Below, one piece after another: positions 5,496 to 6,175 of a stretch of DNA of 6,175 nucleotides. The position numbers and the translations under genes were made by a program. Below the pieces are notes generated by a model. That model was not told the origin of the DNA and ran no database searches. It was given only the letters and a program-made list of their open reading frames with translations. Source of the stretch: Gammaproteobacteria bacterium (GTDB taxonomy: Bacteria; Pseudomonadota; Gammaproteobacteria; HTCC5015); contig JAHDBX010000116.1 of assembly GCA_020630145.1 (NCBI GenBank), positions 1 through 6,175 on the forward strand, in the 5' to 3' direction. The stretch's first letter is position 1. Each line of letters opens with the position of its first letter.

Positions 5496-6175
5496 TATTA
5501 AAGAGTATATGCTTGTCTTGCTTAGGTGTATTCGTTTTAAGCGTAAAAGCCTTAACGCTTTTTGCTAATGCTTTACTGTTCCACTTAGTTGCACTTTGTC
5601 CATATAAGCTGTCTTGCAATTCATTAAGGGCTTTGGTTAATGACTCATCATTAGCTACATTGCTAATCGCCCCTAAGTTGTTAATATCTTTATTCGGCCA
5701 TGTTTGTTGTGCCCATGCTAACTTCTTTTGTGGCTAAAGCATTATGGGTTTTGCAGGCGTTTAAGATATCGTCTTTGCTTGTGACGTTTTTCTTTATTGT
5801 TTTGTCTTTGTAAAATTGACAATATAACCATGCTAATACTGTTAACAGCCAGCCAGCTAGCGCAAGCATAGCGATATAAAACCATTTTGACGATACGTTC
5901 ACTGCAGGGTTGTTTCTGACGCTTGGTGATGTACCGGTATTACTGCTTATGCTCGCCGGACTATCTTTAATATTAATGGTTTCTGAGGGTATCGTAATCA
6001 CTTCTTTTTGCTTGGTATCGGTATTCCACCACTCTATCGTTTGCGCTGGGAAAGTGAGCTCACCAGCTTGCGTGGGTACAATAGCCGTTCGTTCAATACG
6101 TTGGCTAATAATGCCATTTTTTGTTTTTTGCTGGGCTGAGTCTGCTTGGTCAGGATAGGCTTTCGCATTTTCTAT
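5488..6175 (-). pseudogene. batD: BatD-like membrane protein, C-terminal part, frameshifted and cut by window edge
   Basis: BatD proteins are periplasm-facing, membrane-anchored partners of the VWA proteins BatA and BatB (aerotolerance-type operons); their exact role is unsettled. The visible frame from 6175 carries AYPDQAD, then IVPTQAGELTFPAQTIEWWNT, the typical BatD segment before the membrane, then a helix from W to F (5884-5813; ALAGWLLTVLAWLY), and a cytoplasmic start DILNACKTHNALATKE. This frame ends at a TAA (5690-5692) after a short nonsense tail. In the +1 frame, from 5721, the expected BatD ending continues: LAWAQQTWPN, then ALNELQDSLYG and W.SKAL, to a TAA at 5488-5490, 77 residues with no stop. 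The join lies between about 5733 and 5719 and needs one extra base or two missing bases in this DNA. It may be a real mutation or a sequence error. The start lies beyond the right edge. Confidence 0.82.

Noticed and set aside
5715..5735. Programmed ribosomal frameshift in the BatD-like gene
   Set aside because: The shift needed is +1; there is no slippery heptamer, no prfB-like stop context and no rare-codon pause visible, so mutation or sequence error is more likely.
5492..5737. Plus-strand open frame of 81 codons with hydrophobic segments
   Set aside because: It is antisense to the restored C-terminus of the BatD-like protein, which shows clear family-like sequence; there is no ribosome site or known motif.
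5910..6158. Plus-strand open frame of 82 codons
   Set aside because: It is antisense to the typical BatD segment with IEWWNT and is a shadow.
1..6175. CRISPR array, insertion sequence, tRNA, rRNA or defence genes
   Set aside because: I saw no regularly spaced direct repeats, transposase motifs, terminal inverted repeats with target duplications, or cloverleaf structures on either strand.

Overview
The window looks like ordinary chromosomal DNA from a moderately AT-rich Gram-negative bacterium, most likely a gammaproteobacterium of marine or aquatic type. The basis is an FklB-like prolyl isomerase, a Slp-type outer-membrane lipoprotein, a PEP-CTERM exosortase substrate and a BatD-like protein together, all with good Shine-Dalgarno sites or recognisable lipoboxes. 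Genus-level placement cannot be supported from this sequence alone. No mobile element, CRISPR array, tRNA or rRNA is visible.

Layout, left to right. (1) Positions 1-604, minus: an FklB-type FKBP prolyl isomerase, cut by the left edge within a few residues of its end. (2) Positions 823-1023, plus: a very small lipoprotein divergent from it, with a candidate sigma-70 promoter, closed by a strong bidirectional terminator (1024-1049). (3) Positions 1071-2222, minus: a multi-spanning conserved-TM-helix (mechanosensitive-channel-like) protein with about four internal repeats. (4) Positions 2321-3013, minus: an ArsH-type NADPH-dependent FMN reductase without any other ars gene nearby. (5) Positions 3063-3698, plus: a Slp-family lipoprotein with an extremely histidine-rich C-terminus, divergent from arsH across about 49 bases. 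(6) Positions 3816-4574, plus: a phytanoyl-CoA dioxygenase (PhyH) family protein, closed by a perfect 13-bp-arm bidirectional terminator (4600-4629). (7) Positions 4642-5292, minus: a secreted PEP-CTERM protein behind a textbook sigma-54 promoter and two matching upstream dyads. (8) Positions 5488-6175, minus: the C-terminal part of a BatD-like membrane protein whose reading frame is broken near 5722, cut by the right edge.

The genes look like independent short transcription units rather than one pathway. Only the channel-like gene and arsH share a strand closely enough (98 bases apart) to be co-transcribed. The most informative findings are the regulatory architecture of the PEP-CTERM gene (sigma-54 -24/-12 element plus two TGTAAA-N5-TTTACA dyads 43 bases apart), which the neighbouring genes do not share, and the frameshift in the BatD-like gene. 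The odd residues in the PhyH protein (Lys where the 2-oxoglutarate-binding Arg is expected) and in ArsH are secondary leads. I see no convincing new multi-gene system in this window.
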